A DNA stretch of 64,000 nucleotides from Pseudomonas sp. WN033 (GCA_002287035.1 NSKG01000003.1:372001-436000); one strand, 5' to 3'; positions 27,277-37,023 are shown, counted from the stretch's first letter. The notes: generated by a model not told the origin, from the sequence alone. Program-made: numbers and translations.

Positions 27277-28392
27277 ATGAACAAGATGTTGAACTATGTC
27301 GGTGGCCTGAGCCTTGGCCTGTTGTTGACCTTGCCGGCGGTCGCCGCCAGCGTGGTCGACCTGGCCGGGCGCGAGGTGTCGATTCCTGATCGGGTTGAGC
27401 GGATCATCCTTGGCGAGGGCCGGCTGCTGCCGGCCCTGGCGGTGCTTGAGGGCCAGGCACTGACCGAACGTCTGGTCGGCATGCCGCAGGATTACCAACT
27501 GGTTGACCCGCAGGGGTATCGCCAGTTTGTCGAAGCGCTGCCGGGTTTGGCCGAGGTGCCGGTGATTGGCCAGGGATCGGCTGACACCTTCAGTCTTGAG
27601 CAGGTACTAACCCTGCGACCAGATCTGGCGATTTTCAGCGTTGCCGGGCATGGCCCGGACAGTAGTCGAGGCGTGCTGGTCGAGCAGTTGCAGCGGGCCG
27701 GGGTTACCGTGCTGTTCGTCGATTTTCGTCAGCAGCCGTTGCTCAATACGCCGCGCAGCATTGAGTTGCTGGGGCGGGCCCTGGGGCGTGAACAGCGCGC
27801 CGAGGCTTTCATCAGTCGTTATCAGGTTGAACTGGCAAAGGTCAGTGAGCGCTTGCCAGTTGCTCAGCCACGCCCCAAGGTGTTCATTCACAGCCGTGCT
27901 GGATTGGCTGATGGTTGTTGCGAAAGCATGGCCAATGGCATGCTCGCCGATCTGCTTGAGGCCGCTGGTGGCGACAATGTCGCCAATGGTCTGCTGCCGG
28001 GCGATAGTGGCATGCTCAATCTGGAGATGCTGCTCACTCACCCTCCGCAGCACTATGTCGCCTCGGCGATTGGCGCGGCTGGTCGACGCGATGCCGATGC
28101 TGGATATGTGTTGCTGGGTCCCGGTGTCAGCCCGGACCAGGCTCACCAGTCACTTCAGGGGTTGATCGGGCGTTTCGGCCTGCCGGCTCTGGCTCCGGTA
28201 CGTGAGGGGCGGGTGCATGCGATCTGGCACAGCTTCTACAACAGCCCGTTCAATGTGGTGGCGGTCCAGGTGTTTGCCCGTTGGCTGTATCCCGAGCAAT
28301 TCGCCGATCTGGACCCGGCGCAGACCCTGGCCGAGTTCTACGCCGAGTTCCAGCCGCAGGTGCTGGATGGCACCTACTGGATTGACCTGTGA
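27277..28392 (+). CDS. Iron-siderophore ABC transporter periplasmic binding protein
   Basis: A 371-residue class III binding protein (FecB/FhuD/BtuF type). A signal peptide (residues 1-24, LLLTLPAVAA) is followed by VVDLAGREVSIPDRVERIIL, the classic beginning of the fold. GLADGCCESMANGMLADLL carries a Cys pair unusual in FecB proteins. It begins nine bases after the receptor stop and overlaps the permease start (GTGA), so it is cotranscribed and translationally coupled. The substrate is presumably that of the receptor. Confidence 0.83.
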   Translation: MNKMLNYVGGLSLGLLLTLPAVAASVVDLAGREVSIPDRVERIILGEGRLLPALAVLEGQALTERLVGMPQDYQLVDPQGYRQFVEALPGLAEVPVIGQGSADTFSLEQVLTLRPDLAIFSVAGHGPDSSRGVLVEQLQRAGVTVLFVDFRQQPLLNTPRSIELLGRALGREQRAEAFISRYQVELAKVSERLPVAQPRPKVFIHSRAGLADGCCESMANGMLADLLEAAGGDNVANGLLPGDSGMLNLEMLLTHPPQHYVASAIGAAGRRDADAGYVLLGPGVSPDQAHQSLQGLIGRFGLPALAPVREGRVHAIWHSFYNSPFNVVAVQVFARWLYPEQFADLDPAQTLAEFYAEFQPQVLDGTYWIDL

Positions 28393-29456
28393 GCCAAATC
28401 GAAGTGCTGCCGACCACCGGGCTGGTGCAAGGCTATCGGCGCCTGCTGTGGCGCCGGTGGGCCTGGCTCGGGTTGTTGCTGACGCTGCTGCTGGTGAGTC
28501 TGGTCCAGGATCTGGCCACCGGCCCGGCTGGGCTCGGCTGGTGGGATGTCCTGCGGGCGGTACTGGCGCCAGAGCCGATGGACGCCGCCACCCAGGTGAT
28601 CATTTTCGATATCCGCCTGCCCTATGCCTTGATGGCCGTGGTGGTTGGTGCGGCGTTGGGGCTGGCCGGGGCGGAGATGCAGACCGTGCTCAACAACCCG
28701 CTGGCCAGCCCGTTCACGCTGGGCATCGGCGCTGCGGCAACCTTGGGCGCGTCATTGGTAATCGTGCTCAATGTCAGCCTGTTCGGCCTGGGGCCGCAAC
28801 TGATGCTGCCGCTGGCGGCCTTTATCGGCGCCGCATTGTCCTGTGGTTTGCTACTGCTGGTGGCGCGGGCCTTGGGCACTGCGGTGCATACGCTGGTGCT
28901 GTTCGGTATTGCGCTGCTGTTTGGCCTTAACGCGCTGGTCGGCACTCTGCAGTTCATTGCCGACGCCGACGCCCTGCAGCAGATTGTGTTCTGGACTCTT
29001 GGCAGTCTGGCCCGCGCTGATCTGCCCAAGGTGGCGCTGGTGGCGTTGGTGCTGGCGCTGTGTTTGGCCATGGCCATGGCGCAGGCCTGGCAGCTGACCA
29101 CGCTGCGTGCTGGCGAAGAGCAGGCCCGCAGTCTGGGTATTCGGGTGGGGCGTCTGCGGACTCTGGCGCTGCTGCGGGTCAGTCTGCTGACCGGGGTGTC
29201 GACGGCCTTTGTCGGCGAAATTGGTTTTATCGGGCTGGTTGGACCACACATTGCCCGGTTGCTGCTGGGCGAAGACCATCGGTTCTTTCTACCGGCCAGT
29301 GCGTTGTCCGGGGCCTTGCTGCTGTCGCTGTCGTCGATTGTCAGCCGGGCGTTGCTGCCCGGAGTGGTATTGCCGGTCGGGCTGGTCACGGCGATGGTCG
29401 GGGTGCCGCTGTTCATCGGGCTGATTCTCAGCCGTAGCCGGAGCATCAGTTCATGA
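28389..29456 (+). CDS. FecCD-type iron-siderophore ABC permease
   Basis: A 355-residue permease with about ten membrane helices. FecCD hallmarks include IRLPYALMAVVVGAALGLAG, the LNNPLASPFTLGIGAAATLG segment and the ATPase-contact loop RAGEEQARSLGIRVGRLR. GTG start at 28389 overlapping the binding-protein stop; its own stop overlaps the ATPase start (ATGA). It is one polypeptide acting as a homodimer, as in BtuC. Confidence 0.88.
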   Translation: MSQIEVLPTTGLVQGYRRLLWRRWAWLGLLLTLLLVSLVQDLATGPAGLGWWDVLRAVLAPEPMDAATQVIIFDIRLPYALMAVVVGAALGLAGAEMQTVLNNPLASPFTLGIGAAATLGASLVIVLNVSLFGLGPQLMLPLAAFIGAALSCGLLLLVARALGTAVHTLVLFGIALLFGLNALVGTLQFIADADALQQIVFWTLGSLARADLPKVALVALVLALCLAMAMAQAWQLTTLRAGEEQARSLGIRVGRLRTLALLRVSLLTGVSTAFVGEIGFIGLVGPHIARLLLGEDHRFFLPASALSGALLLSLSSIVSRALLPGVVLPVGLVTAMVGVPLFIGLILSRSRSISS

Positions 29457-30238
29457 GCCTGCATATTCAGTCGTTGCGCGTCGGCTATCGGCGCCGACCG
29501 GTACATGACAACCTCAGTCTGGCGCCGGTGCCAGCCGGCAGTCTGGTGGCTGTGTTGGGGCCCAATGGGGTCGGCAAGTCGACCCTGCTCAAGGGGTTGG
29601 CCGGGTTGTTGCCGTGCCGGGGTGAGCTGAGCCTGGATGCCGAACCATTGCAGCAGATGCCGGTTTGGCGGCGTAACCAGTTGATCGGCTACCTGCCTCA
29701 GAGTCTGCCGCAGGGCAACTCCCTGGTGGTTTACGAAATGCTCTACGGCGCCTGCCATACTGGCTGCCCGGGGCTCGGGAGGGTCGCCACCGAGCAGCGT
29801 ATCGAGCAGGTCTGTGCTGATCTTGGGATAACCGGGCTGGCGCTGCGTCGGTTGGCTGAGCTGTCTGGTGGCCAGCGGCAGATGGTTGGTCTGGCCCAGG
29901 TGCTGGTGCGTCAGCCGCGGCTGTTATTGCTCGATGAGCCGACCAGTGCGCTGGATCTGCGCTGGCAGTTGCAGGTACTCGACACAGTGCGGCGCTTCAG
30001 CCGTGAGCAGCAGGCGCTGGCGCTGGTGGCCAGCCATGACCTGAATCTGGCTTTGCGGTTCTGCGATCTGGTATTGCTGCTGGCACCGGGTGGCCGCTAT
30101 CAATTGGGGCCGGCCCGCGAGGTGCTGACGGCGAGCGCACTGGAGCAGGCCTATGGCGTCAGTGCCCGGCTGGAATCCTGCTCGCTGGGCTATCCGGTGG
30201 TACTGGCCGACCACGCGTTATCGACTTTCACGAGGTAA
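29453..30238 (+). CDS. Iron-siderophore ABC transporter ATPase
   Basis: A 261-residue ATPase of the FecE/FepC class. Walker A is GPNGVGKSTLLKGLAG, the Q-loop GYLPQSLP, the signature ELSGGQRQMVGLAQVL, Walker B LLLLDEPTSALD and the switch SHDLNLALRFCD. It completes the receptor-binding protein-permease-ATPase set with four-base overlaps. Confidence 0.9.
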   Translation: MSLHIQSLRVGYRRRPVHDNLSLAPVPAGSLVAVLGPNGVGKSTLLKGLAGLLPCRGELSLDAEPLQQMPVWRRNQLIGYLPQSLPQGNSLVVYEMLYGACHTGCPGLGRVATEQRIEQVCADLGITGLALRRLAELSGGQRQMVGLAQVLVRQPRLLLLDEPTSALDLRWQLQVLDTVRRFSREQQALALVASHDLNLALRFCDLVLLLAPGGRYQLGPAREVLTASALEQAYGVSARLESCSLGYPVVLADHALSTFTR

Positions 30239-30242
30239 TTCC

Positions 30243-30527
30243 ATGTTGTCACAGCATACCCTGTTTGCCACCGCCGAAGCCTCCCGCCAGCTCAAGCGGT
30301 TGTGCAAGCACTTCAGCCACAAGACCGAGGCCGAGTGGGATGATCATCGGGGTCAGGTGCGTTTCGCCATCGGGGTGTGCCGGATGCAGGCCGGCGCCGA
30401 CGGTCTGACGCTGCACTGCACGGCGGACAATCCCGACGACCTGGCCCAGGTGCAGGAAATCGTGCGGATTCATCTACAGCGCTTTGCCGGGCTCGAGTCT
30501 CTGCTGCTGGATTGGCACACGGCCTGA
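30243..30527 (+). CDS. DUF2218 domain protein
   Basis: A 94-residue soluble protein. HTLFATAEASRQLKRLCKHF, HKTEAEWDDHRGQVRF and the closing LLLDWH fit DUF2218, a small family often encoded next to siderophore or iron transporters and of unknown function. The ATG at 30243 lies four bases after the ATPase stop, so it is the last gene of the iron operon. The conserved His residues could bind iron, which is speculative. Confidence 0.78.
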   Translation: MLSQHTLFATAEASRQLKRLCKHFSHKTEAEWDDHRGQVRFAIGVCRMQAGADGLTLHCTADNPDDLAQVQEIVRIHLQRFAGLESLLLDWHTA

Positions 30528-30529
30528 AC

Positions 30530-31879
30530 TCAGTCGCGGAACTGGGCCTTGTCCAGACCGTGGCGCTTCATCTTCTCGTACAGGGTCTTGCGGGCAATAC
30601 CCAGGCGCAGCATGGTCGCCTTGAGGCTGCCCTGGCAGGCCTGCAAGGTGGTGATCAGCAGTGAGCGCTCGTAGCCGTCCATCAGTTCGGCCAGACTCTG
30701 GCCGGCCGGCAGTTCATCGCTGAAGCTGGCGTCGGGCTCCAGCGCCAGTGGTCCCATCAGCACGTAGCGCTCGGCCAGATTGCGCAGCTCGCGGACGTTG
30801 CCGGGCCAGTCGTGCTGCATCAGCCGGGCAGCCTGGGCAGCATCCAGTGGTACGCTGTCGCGGTCGTAGCGGGCGGCGGCGATCAGAGCGAAGTGGTGAA
30901 ACAGCAGCGGGATGTCTTCCTTGCGTGCGCGCAGCGGTGGAATATCGATCTGCACCACGTTGAGCCGGTAGTAGAGGTCGGCCCGAAATTCACCGGCATC
31001 ACTGAGCTGCTTGAGGTCGCTCTTGGTGGCGGCGATTACCCGCACATCGACCGCTTGCAACTGGTTGCTGCCCAGGCGTTCGACCTTGCGTTCCTCCAGC
31101 ACCCGCAACAGCTTGACCTGCAGCGCCAGTGGCATGCTTTCCAGCTCGTCGAGAAACAGGGTGCCCTGGTGGGCGTGTTCGAACTTGCCGATGCGTTTGC
31201 CTTCGGCGCCGGTAAAGGCGCCAGCCTCATGGCCGAACAGTTCGCTCTCGATCAGGTTCTCCGGAATTGCCCCGCAGTTGATGGCGACGAAGTTGTGTTC
31301 GCGACGTGGACTGTTCTCGTGGATATAGCGAGCCAGGGCATCCTTGCCAGAGCCGGTTTCGCCGCGCAGGAGAATGTCGGCGTTGGTATCGAGCAGCGGG
31401 TCGATCATGGCCAGCACCCGGCGCATGGCGGGTGAGTCGCCACGCAGGCGCGGGCCAGGCATGGCCAGGCTGCGCAGTTGCTGCTTGAGCTGGCGGTTCT
31501 CAAGCGCCAGTTGGCGCTTTTCCAGCGCGCGTTTGAGGATTTCCAGCAGGCCGTCCTGGTGGAACGGCTTTTCGATGAAGTCGTAAGCGCCTTCGCGCAT
31601 GGCCGCCACCGCTGTGCTGATGTCGCCCTGGCCGGTGAGGATGATCAGCGGAATGCTGTCGTCGATCCGCTTCAGCGCCTGCAGCACCGCCAGACCATCC
31701 ATGCCGGGCATGTGATAGTCACACAGCACTACACCGGGAAAATCGGCATCCAGGCGCGCCAGCGCGGCAGCGCCGTCGGCAAAACACTCGACCGGCAGTT
31801 CCTCCAAGGCCAGGGTTTGGGCCATGACCTGGCGGATGGCGGCATCGTCGTCAATGAAAATGACCCGGGTTTCACTCAT
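30530..31879 (-). CDS. dctD: DctD-type sigma-54-dependent response regulator
   Basis: A 449-residue NtrC-class activator. The receiver domain is at residues 5-120 (VIFIDDDAAIRQVMAQTLAL, phospho-Asp in VVLCDYHMPGMDG). The AAA+ domain has Walker A GETGSGKDALARYIH and the sigma-54 contact loop EAGAFTGAEGKRIGKFEHA, where the usual GAFTGA is intact. A Fis-type HTH (SLKATMLRLGIARKTLYEKM) ends the protein. The start overlaps the dctB stop (ATGA). The neighbouring TRAP operon has a sigma-54 promoter, its probable target. Confidence 0.9.
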   Translation of the reverse strand: MSETRVIFIDDDAAIRQVMAQTLALEELPVECFADGAAALARLDADFPGVVLCDYHMPGMDGLAVLQALKRIDDSIPLIILTGQGDISTAVAAMREGAYDFIEKPFHQDGLLEILKRALEKRQLALENRQLKQQLRSLAMPGPRLRGDSPAMRRVLAMIDPLLDTNADILLRGETGSGKDALARYIHENSPRREHNFVAINCGAIPENLIESELFGHEAGAFTGAEGKRIGKFEHAHQGTLFLDELESMPLALQVKLLRVLEERKVERLGSNQLQAVDVRVIAATKSDLKQLSDAGEFRADLYYRLNVVQIDIPPLRARKEDIPLLFHHFALIAAARYDRDSVPLDAAQAARLMQHDWPGNVRELRNLAERYVLMGPLALEPDASFSDELPAGQSLAELMDGYERSLLITTLQACQGSLKATMLRLGIARKTLYEKMKRHGLDKAQFRD

Positions 31880-33696
31880 GCTGGGTTCTCGTTGGCCTGG
31901 CGTCGGCGCAGGGACATGATGAATTCGGCACCACCTTCGGCGCGGTTCTGACCAACCAGACTACCACCGAGTGCCTCAGAGATCTGCCGCGAGATTGACA
32001 GTCCTAACCCCAGCCCCTGTTTCAGCGGCTTGGTGGTGAAGAACGGCTCGAACACCTGCTCGCTGTTGGCCGGCAGGCCCGGGCCGTTGTCACGCACCCG
32101 GCATTCGACCCGGTCATCATCCAGGTGCAGATCGATATCGATGCGTGGTTGGGCACTGCCATCCACTGCCTGCACGGCGTTGCTCAGCAGATTGACCATG
32201 ACCTGTTCGATGCGGATCAGGTCACCGTGTACCATCACCGGTTTTTCTGGGCGCTGCCAGTGAATCTCGGGCGTCGCACCGTCATTGCGGCTGAACAGCA
32301 ACTTCAGTGCGGCGTCGATCGGCAGGCGCAGGTCGACCTGGCTCGGCAGCCCTTCAGACTTGCGGGCGAACACCTTGAACTGGCGAATCAGCTCGGCCAT
32401 TTTCTCGCACAGGGCAAGGATTTCGCCCAGGTTGGCTTCGACCATCGCCATATCACCACGTTGCAGGAACCGCCTGCTGTTGCTGGCGTAGCCTTGCAGG
32501 GCGGTCAGCGGCTGATTGAGTTCGTGATTGAGGCCCGCCGACATCTGCCCCAATACCGCCAGCTTGGCGGCCTGGATCAGTTCCTGCTGGGTGGCCTTGA
32601 GCTCATGTTCGGCGCGCTGGCGTTCGGCAATTTCAGCGCGCAACTGCTGGTTGCTGGTCTTGAGGTCAGCGGTTCGCTCGGCAACCCGTTGCTCCAGCTG
32701 CACCCCACGTTCGGCCAGTTCGGCTTCACGCCGGTAGCGCTCGCGCAGGTATAGACCGATGCTCAGCAGGCCGGTCAGCAGCACCAGCGCACCCAGCACA
32801 AAGCGCAGCCGCACCCAGCGTACCGGTGTGGTCTCAACCAGTACATTCAGGCTCCAGCCCTGCTCGGCCACCTCATGACGTACTCGCAGATACTCGCGCC
32901 AGCTACCGTTTTCGTCGATTTGCAGTCGCTCACTAAGCGCTGTGCTGCCCAGCGGCTGACCAAGCCGGCGCAGTGGCAGCACTGGCAGCGGCTGGTCAGC
33001 GTAACGGCGCTCACTGGCCAGTCGCTCGCGTTGGGCCTTGGTCAGTGGCTCGAAGGCCTGATACAGCCATTCGGGTCGGCTGGCCAGAAAACTGATGCCG
33101 TAGTTGTCGAGTACCAGCATCTCTGTGGCCGGGCTGGCCGAAGGGCGACGCCACTGGGCTTCCAGTTCATCGACCTGGACTTTCATGGCGATCACCCCGA
33201 TCGCCTGCTGGTCCGCCAGGATCGGATAGGCGAAATACAAGCCACGCACGGCAGAGGTAGTGCCTAGGGCAAAATAGAACTGGCCCTGGTGCTGGGCCAG
33301 GGCGTCGATGAAATAGGGCCGGTAACTGAGATCCTGGGCAATGAAACTGTCTTGTTGCTGGTAATTGCTGGCGGCAATCACCAGACCGTGCGGGTCGAGC
33401 AGATACACATCCGAACTGGCGACTATGGTCGCCATCAGTTGCATGATCAGGTTGGCCTCGAGGATCAGCGGCTCATCGTCTGGACGACGCAGGGTTTCAG
33501 CCAGCAGTGGATGCTGGGCCGCCAGAGCGACGATCGGCTCATAACGTTTGATCTCGTTGCCGAGTAACTGACCGTAGCGGAAGGCATCCTCGCGGCTTTC
33601 CCGTTCCAGTTGCCGGTAGCCGAACAGCCCGCCGAGCTGCCAGGCCAGCAGGCTGGTCAGCAGGATGCTCAGGGGTAGCCAGATGCGGTAGTTCAT
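31876..33696 (-). CDS. dctB: DctB-type sensor histidine kinase
   Basis: A 606-residue membrane kinase. TM1 is at residues 7-26, a double-Cache periplasmic sensor domain spans about 30-285 (SSDVYLLDPHGLVIAASNYQ, then YFALGTTSAVRGLYFAYPIL), and TM2 lies about 294-313. A coiled-coil linker (residues 320-375) precedes the H-box MSAGLNHELNQPLTALQGY and the HATPase domain (NLLSNAVQAVDG, DNGPGLP, GLGLGLSISR). This is the C4-dicarboxylate DctB architecture. Here the partner transporter is of TAXI type, so the ligand may be another carboxylate or amino acid. Confidence 0.88.
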   Translation of the reverse strand: MNYRIWLPLSILLTSLLAWQLGGLFGYRQLERESREDAFRYGQLLGNEIKRYEPIVALAAQHPLLAETLRRPDDEPLILEANLIMQLMATIVASSDVYLLDPHGLVIAASNYQQQDSFIAQDLSYRPYFIDALAQHQGQFYFALGTTSAVRGLYFAYPILADQQAIGVIAMKVQVDELEAQWRRPSASPATEMLVLDNYGISFLASRPEWLYQAFEPLTKAQRERLASERRYADQPLPVLPLRRLGQPLGSTALSERLQIDENGSWREYLRVRHEVAEQGWSLNVLVETTPVRWVRLRFVLGALVLLTGLLSIGLYLRERYRREAELAERGVQLEQRVAERTADLKTSNQQLRAEIAERQRAEHELKATQQELIQAAKLAVLGQMSAGLNHELNQPLTALQGYASNSRRFLQRGDMAMVEANLGEILALCEKMAELIRQFKVFARKSEGLPSQVDLRLPIDAALKLLFSRNDGATPEIHWQRPEKPVMVHGDLIRIEQVMVNLLSNAVQAVDGSAQPRIDIDLHLDDDRVECRVRDNGPGLPANSEQVFEPFFTTKPLKQGLGLGLSISRQISEALGGSLVGQNRAEGGAEFIMSLRRRQANENPA

Positions 33697-33754
33697 GGTT
33701 GTGTTGCCAAAGGGGTATGGACCTCAGAGTAGCGGTCCGGGAGGGTGGGAACAA

Positions 33755-33777
33755 CCCGCCGGCGCAGGGCCGGCGGG
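33755..33777 (-). terminator. Hairpin terminator after the TRAP permease
   Basis: CCCGCCGGC and GCCGGCGGG form a nine-base perfect stem with a five-base loop, between the TRAP permease stop and dctB. On the minus strand it is followed by TTGTTCC, a weak U-tract. Confidence 0.6.
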
Positions 33778-33786
33778 TGCTTGGGT

Positions 33787-35973
33787 TCAGGCCTGCGGCA
33801 ATGGTGCCGGGCGGCTGAGCTGGCGTTGCACCAGGAACGCGGCAATCGCAGTGGCGATACCGAGCAGATCGGTGACCAGTCCGCCGGCGATCATCAGGAA
33901 GGCAGCGCCAATCAGCAGCGCACGCACCGGCCAGTTGGCCGCCTGACGCAGGAACCAGGCCTGAACCCCGGCCGACAGCAGATAGACACCGATGCTGGCG
34001 GTGACCAGCGCCTGGGCAATCGCCAGGTAGCCGGCATTCATCAGCAGGGCGCCGTTGTAGAAGAACATGAACGGCACGATAAAGGCCGCCAGACCAATCT
34101 TGAACGAGGCCATCGAGGTCTGCATCGGATTGGCGTCGGAAATCCCGGCGGCGGCGAACGATGCCAGAGCCACCGGCGGGGTAATGGCCGAGACCACCGC
34201 GAAGTAGAACACGAAGAAGTGTGCGGTCAGCGGGTCGATACCGAGCTGGATCAAACCCGGCGCCACCACCGAGGCAGCTACCGCATAGGCGGCAGTGGTC
34301 GGCATGCCCATGCCGAGAATGATCGAGATCAGCATGGCGAACACCAGCGCCAGCAACTGGCTGGCATCGGCCAGACCCAGCAGCAGCGAGGAGAACCGCG
34401 CACCGACCCCGGTCAGGGCGATGACCCCGACGATCACCCCGGCACAGGCGCAGACCACGATGATCTGGATCGACATGATGCCGGCCAGCTCCAATGCCCG
34501 CAGAATGCCGCGCAGCCCCATCTTGTTCGGTGACAGCCAACTGACGACCGCCGCCGCGACTGTGGCCAGCGTGCCTGCACGGATCACTGAGTAGCCGAGA
34601 AACAGCGCCACGATCAGAATCAGGATCGGCACGAACAGATACACCTGGCGCAGCAGCTTGGACAGCACCGGCAACTCGTCCTTGCGCATGCCGCGCATGC
34701 CGGTCTTGGCTGCTTCCAGATCAACCATGAAGTACACCGAGGCGAAATACAGGATCGCCGGAATCACCGCCGCGATGGCGATCTCGGTGTAGGGAATACC
34801 GGTGATCTCGGCCATGATGAAGGCCCCGGCACCCATGATCGGCGGCATGATCTGCCCGCCGGTGGAGGCTGCCGCCTCGACCGCGCCAGCGGTCTTCTTG
34901 TTATAGCCGACCTTCTTCATCAGCGGGATGGTCAGCGAGCCGGTGGACACCACGTTGCCGGCGCTGGTGCCGTTGATCATGCCCATCAGACCAGAGGCGA
35001 AGATCGAGACCTTGGCCGGCCCGCCGCGCGAACGTCCGGCGACTGCGAAGGCGAAGTTAACGAAGTAGTCACCGACCTTGGAGGCCTGCAGGAAGGCGGC
35101 GAAGATGATGAACAGGATGATGTAGGTCGAGGAGACCGCAGTGGTCGGGCCAAGCACGCCGATGTCGGTATAGACCTGGCTGAAGAAGCGTTGCAGGCTC
35201 AGCCCCGGATAGCCAAGAAAACTCGGCAGGTGTGGGCCGGCAAACACATAGCCGACGAACAGCAGGGCAATGATCACCAGGGCCAGACCGGCGACCCGAC
35301 GGGTCAGTTCCATGATCAGCGCGGTGCCGGCCACGGCGGCGAAGGTCATGCCAACCGGAGCAAAGGGCGTGCCGGTACTCATGCGCATCGGCGAGTTGAA
35401 CACCACCAGAAAATAGCCGGCGCTGGCCAGGGCGCAGACGATCAACACCAGATCCGGCAGGCTGAAGCGGCTGCGGCGCTGGCATTGAAGCCAGCCGAGC
35501 ACGATGCCCACGGCGCTGGCGGCCAGCAGCGGCCAACCGTAATGCCAGACTTCGATCTCGACCGGCACCCGCATGGCGCCGTCCTGCAGCAGCAGGTACA
35601 TGGCGAAGCTTTGCCACAACGCGTACAGCGCCGGCAGCAGGGCCAACAGTGCGGCGGCGTCCAGCCAGCGCTGGCGCCGCGCCGGGCTGTCACTGAAGCG
35701 GCTGCCAGAGAACAGCAGAAAGCCGAGGATCAGGGCACCGGCCACGTGGATGATACGGAAACTCCAGGTTTCCATCGGCGCGATATTCAGGACATAGAGA
35801 TGGAACGCCGAATAGGCGATAGCCAGCAGCGCAACCGCGCGCAGCAGCCAGCCGTGAAACATCCGGCGATTGCCTTCGACCGGCTCGTCGTCGACGCCTT
35901 CAGCCAGCACCAGGGCCGGCGGCTGTTCGCTCAGGCGCGGATCTTCAGGGGTATGGGCAGTGGACTGGGTCAT
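33787..35973 (-). CDS. TRAP transporter fused permease (TAXI system, DctQM fusion)
   Basis: A 728-residue inner-membrane protein joining the small (Q) and large (M) TRAP subunits. The N-terminal part carries four hydrophobic segments (to about residue 230), and the M part has many more with hallmark sequences GLMGMINGTSAGNVVSTGSL, AAASTGGQIMPPIMGAGAF and GMGMPTTAAYAVAASVVAPG. Sodium-driven secondary uptake works with an extracytoplasmic receptor. It is encoded downstream of the TAXI receptor with only a hairpin between them. Confidence 0.92.
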   Translation of the reverse strand: MTQSTAHTPEDPRLSEQPPALVLAEGVDDEPVEGNRRMFHGWLLRAVALLAIAYSAFHLYVLNIAPMETWSFRIIHVAGALILGFLLFSGSRFSDSPARRQRWLDAAALLALLPALYALWQSFAMYLLLQDGAMRVPVEIEVWHYGWPLLAASAVGIVLGWLQCQRRSRFSLPDLVLIVCALASAGYFLVVFNSPMRMSTGTPFAPVGMTFAAVAGTALIMELTRRVAGLALVIIALLFVGYVFAGPHLPSFLGYPGLSLQRFFSQVYTDIGVLGPTTAVSSTYIILFIIFAAFLQASKVGDYFVNFAFAVAGRSRGGPAKVSIFASGLMGMINGTSAGNVVSTGSLTIPLMKKVGYNKKTAGAVEAAASTGGQIMPPIMGAGAFIMAEITGIPYTEIAIAAVIPAILYFASVYFMVDLEAAKTGMRGMRKDELPVLSKLLRQVYLFVPILILIVALFLGYSVIRAGTLATVAAAVVSWLSPNKMGLRGILRALELAGIMSIQIIVVCACAGVIVGVIALTGVGARFSSLLLGLADASQLLALVFAMLISIILGMGMPTTAAYAVAASVVAPGLIQLGIDPLTAHFFVFYFAVVSAITPPVALASFAAAGISDANPMQTSMASFKIGLAAFIVPFMFFYNGALLMNAGYLAIAQALVTASIGVYLLSAGVQAWFLRQAANWPVRALLIGAAFLMIAGGLVTDLLGIATAIAAFLVQRQLSRPAPLPQA

Positions 35974-35996
35974 GGGACACCTGCAAGGCTCGGGCT

Positions 35997-36015
35997 ACCC
36001 CGCACTGGGCGGGGT
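35997..36015 (-). terminator. Attenuating hairpin between TAXI receptor and TRAP permease
   Basis: ACCCCGC pairs with GCGGGGT in the 66-base gap. There is no T-run. It likely sets a high receptor-to-permease ratio, as is common for TRAP operons. Confidence 0.5.
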
Positions 36016-36039
36016 GGCAGTGGGCAAGGAATGGGTCGC

Positions 36040-37023
36040 TTACTTGATCAGGGCCGGGTCGATGCTGTGGCCGTTCTCGGCGAACCAGCGCGCCGCACCT
36101 GGGTGCCAGGGCAGCACGCTGTTCTTGTCCAGGTTCTCAGGAATGCTGGTCATCGCGGCCTGATGGATCGAGACCATGCGGGCGTTGTTTTCCATGGTCA
36201 GACGTGTGACTTCATAGACGAAGCTTTCCGGCAGATCACAGTTGGCAATCGCAAAGTTCCACATGGCCACGGCGCGGGCATCTTGCTTGAGGGTGTTGTA
36301 GGTACCGGCCGGGATGATGAACTCGGAGACCGGGAAGTTGGCGGTCAGTTGTGCCACTTCCTCTTCGCTGAAGGAGATCACGCTGACCGAGGTCTGCACT
36401 TCCAGTTGGCTGATGGTCGGAATCGGCACCCCGGCGGCGAAGCCGACCATGCCCAGCAGACCATCCTGCATCTGCCCACCCAGGTCGGCCCAACTGCCGT
36501 TGCGCCGGCTGAAGTTGGCTCCCAGGGTTTCCAGCATGCGCGGGAAGTAGCTGTCGGCGGTCGAGCCGGCTGGGCCGAAGCCGATCCGGGTGCCGCGCGG
36601 AATGTCACTGACACTGTTGATCCCGGAGTTGCCCAGCGCCGCCAGCGAGAATGGGGTTTCGAACATCGGGAAGATCGCACAGGCATTGTCCAGCGGCATG
36701 CCCGGAGCCAGCGGACTCTTACCCTCCAGCGCGTCCTGGGCCGGACCCATGGTAGTAAAGCCGAAGGCCAGATCGCCGGTATGCACTAGCGCCATGTTCT
36801 GTACCGGACCACCGGTAACCTCGGCACCGGCCGATACTCCAAGTTGTTCGGCGATGAAATTGGCCCAGCCCGAGCCATAGGCGAAGTAGGTGCCGCCCTG
36901 GCTGGCGGTGCCGACCGTGAAATTGGATGGCCAGCCGCTGCGGTCCTGAGCGTGGGCAAGGGAAGTGGTGAGCAGGGCAGTGGCAGACAGGCTGGCCAAC
37001 GCCAGGGTACGCAGTGTTTTCAT
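36040..37023 (-). CDS. TAXI-family TRAP transporter solute receptor
   Basis: A 327-residue periplasmic binding protein. The signal peptide is residues 1-25 (ALLTTSLAHAQ), then the TAXI signature region FTVGTASQGGTYFAYGSGWA (variant of the TAXI motif) at about 35-54 and EVTGGPVQNMALVHTGDLAFG. Ligands of TAXI receptors are mostly unknown; glutamate, 2-oxoglutarate and other carboxylates are reported. Start ATG at 37023. First gene of the operon, 73 nt after a sigma-54 promoter. Confidence 0.9.
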   Translation of the reverse strand: MKTLRTLALASLSATALLTTSLAHAQDRSGWPSNFTVGTASQGGTYFAYGSGWANFIAEQLGVSAGAEVTGGPVQNMALVHTGDLAFGFTTMGPAQDALEGKSPLAPGMPLDNACAIFPMFETPFSLAALGNSGINSVSDIPRGTRIGFGPAGSTADSYFPRMLETLGANFSRRNGSWADLGGQMQDGLLGMVGFAAGVPIPTISQLEVQTSVSVISFSEEEVAQLTANFPVSEFIIPAGTYNTLKQDARAVAMWNFAIANCDLPESFVYEVTRLTMENNARMVSIHQAAMTSIPENLDKNSVLPWHPGAARWFAENGHSIDPALIK

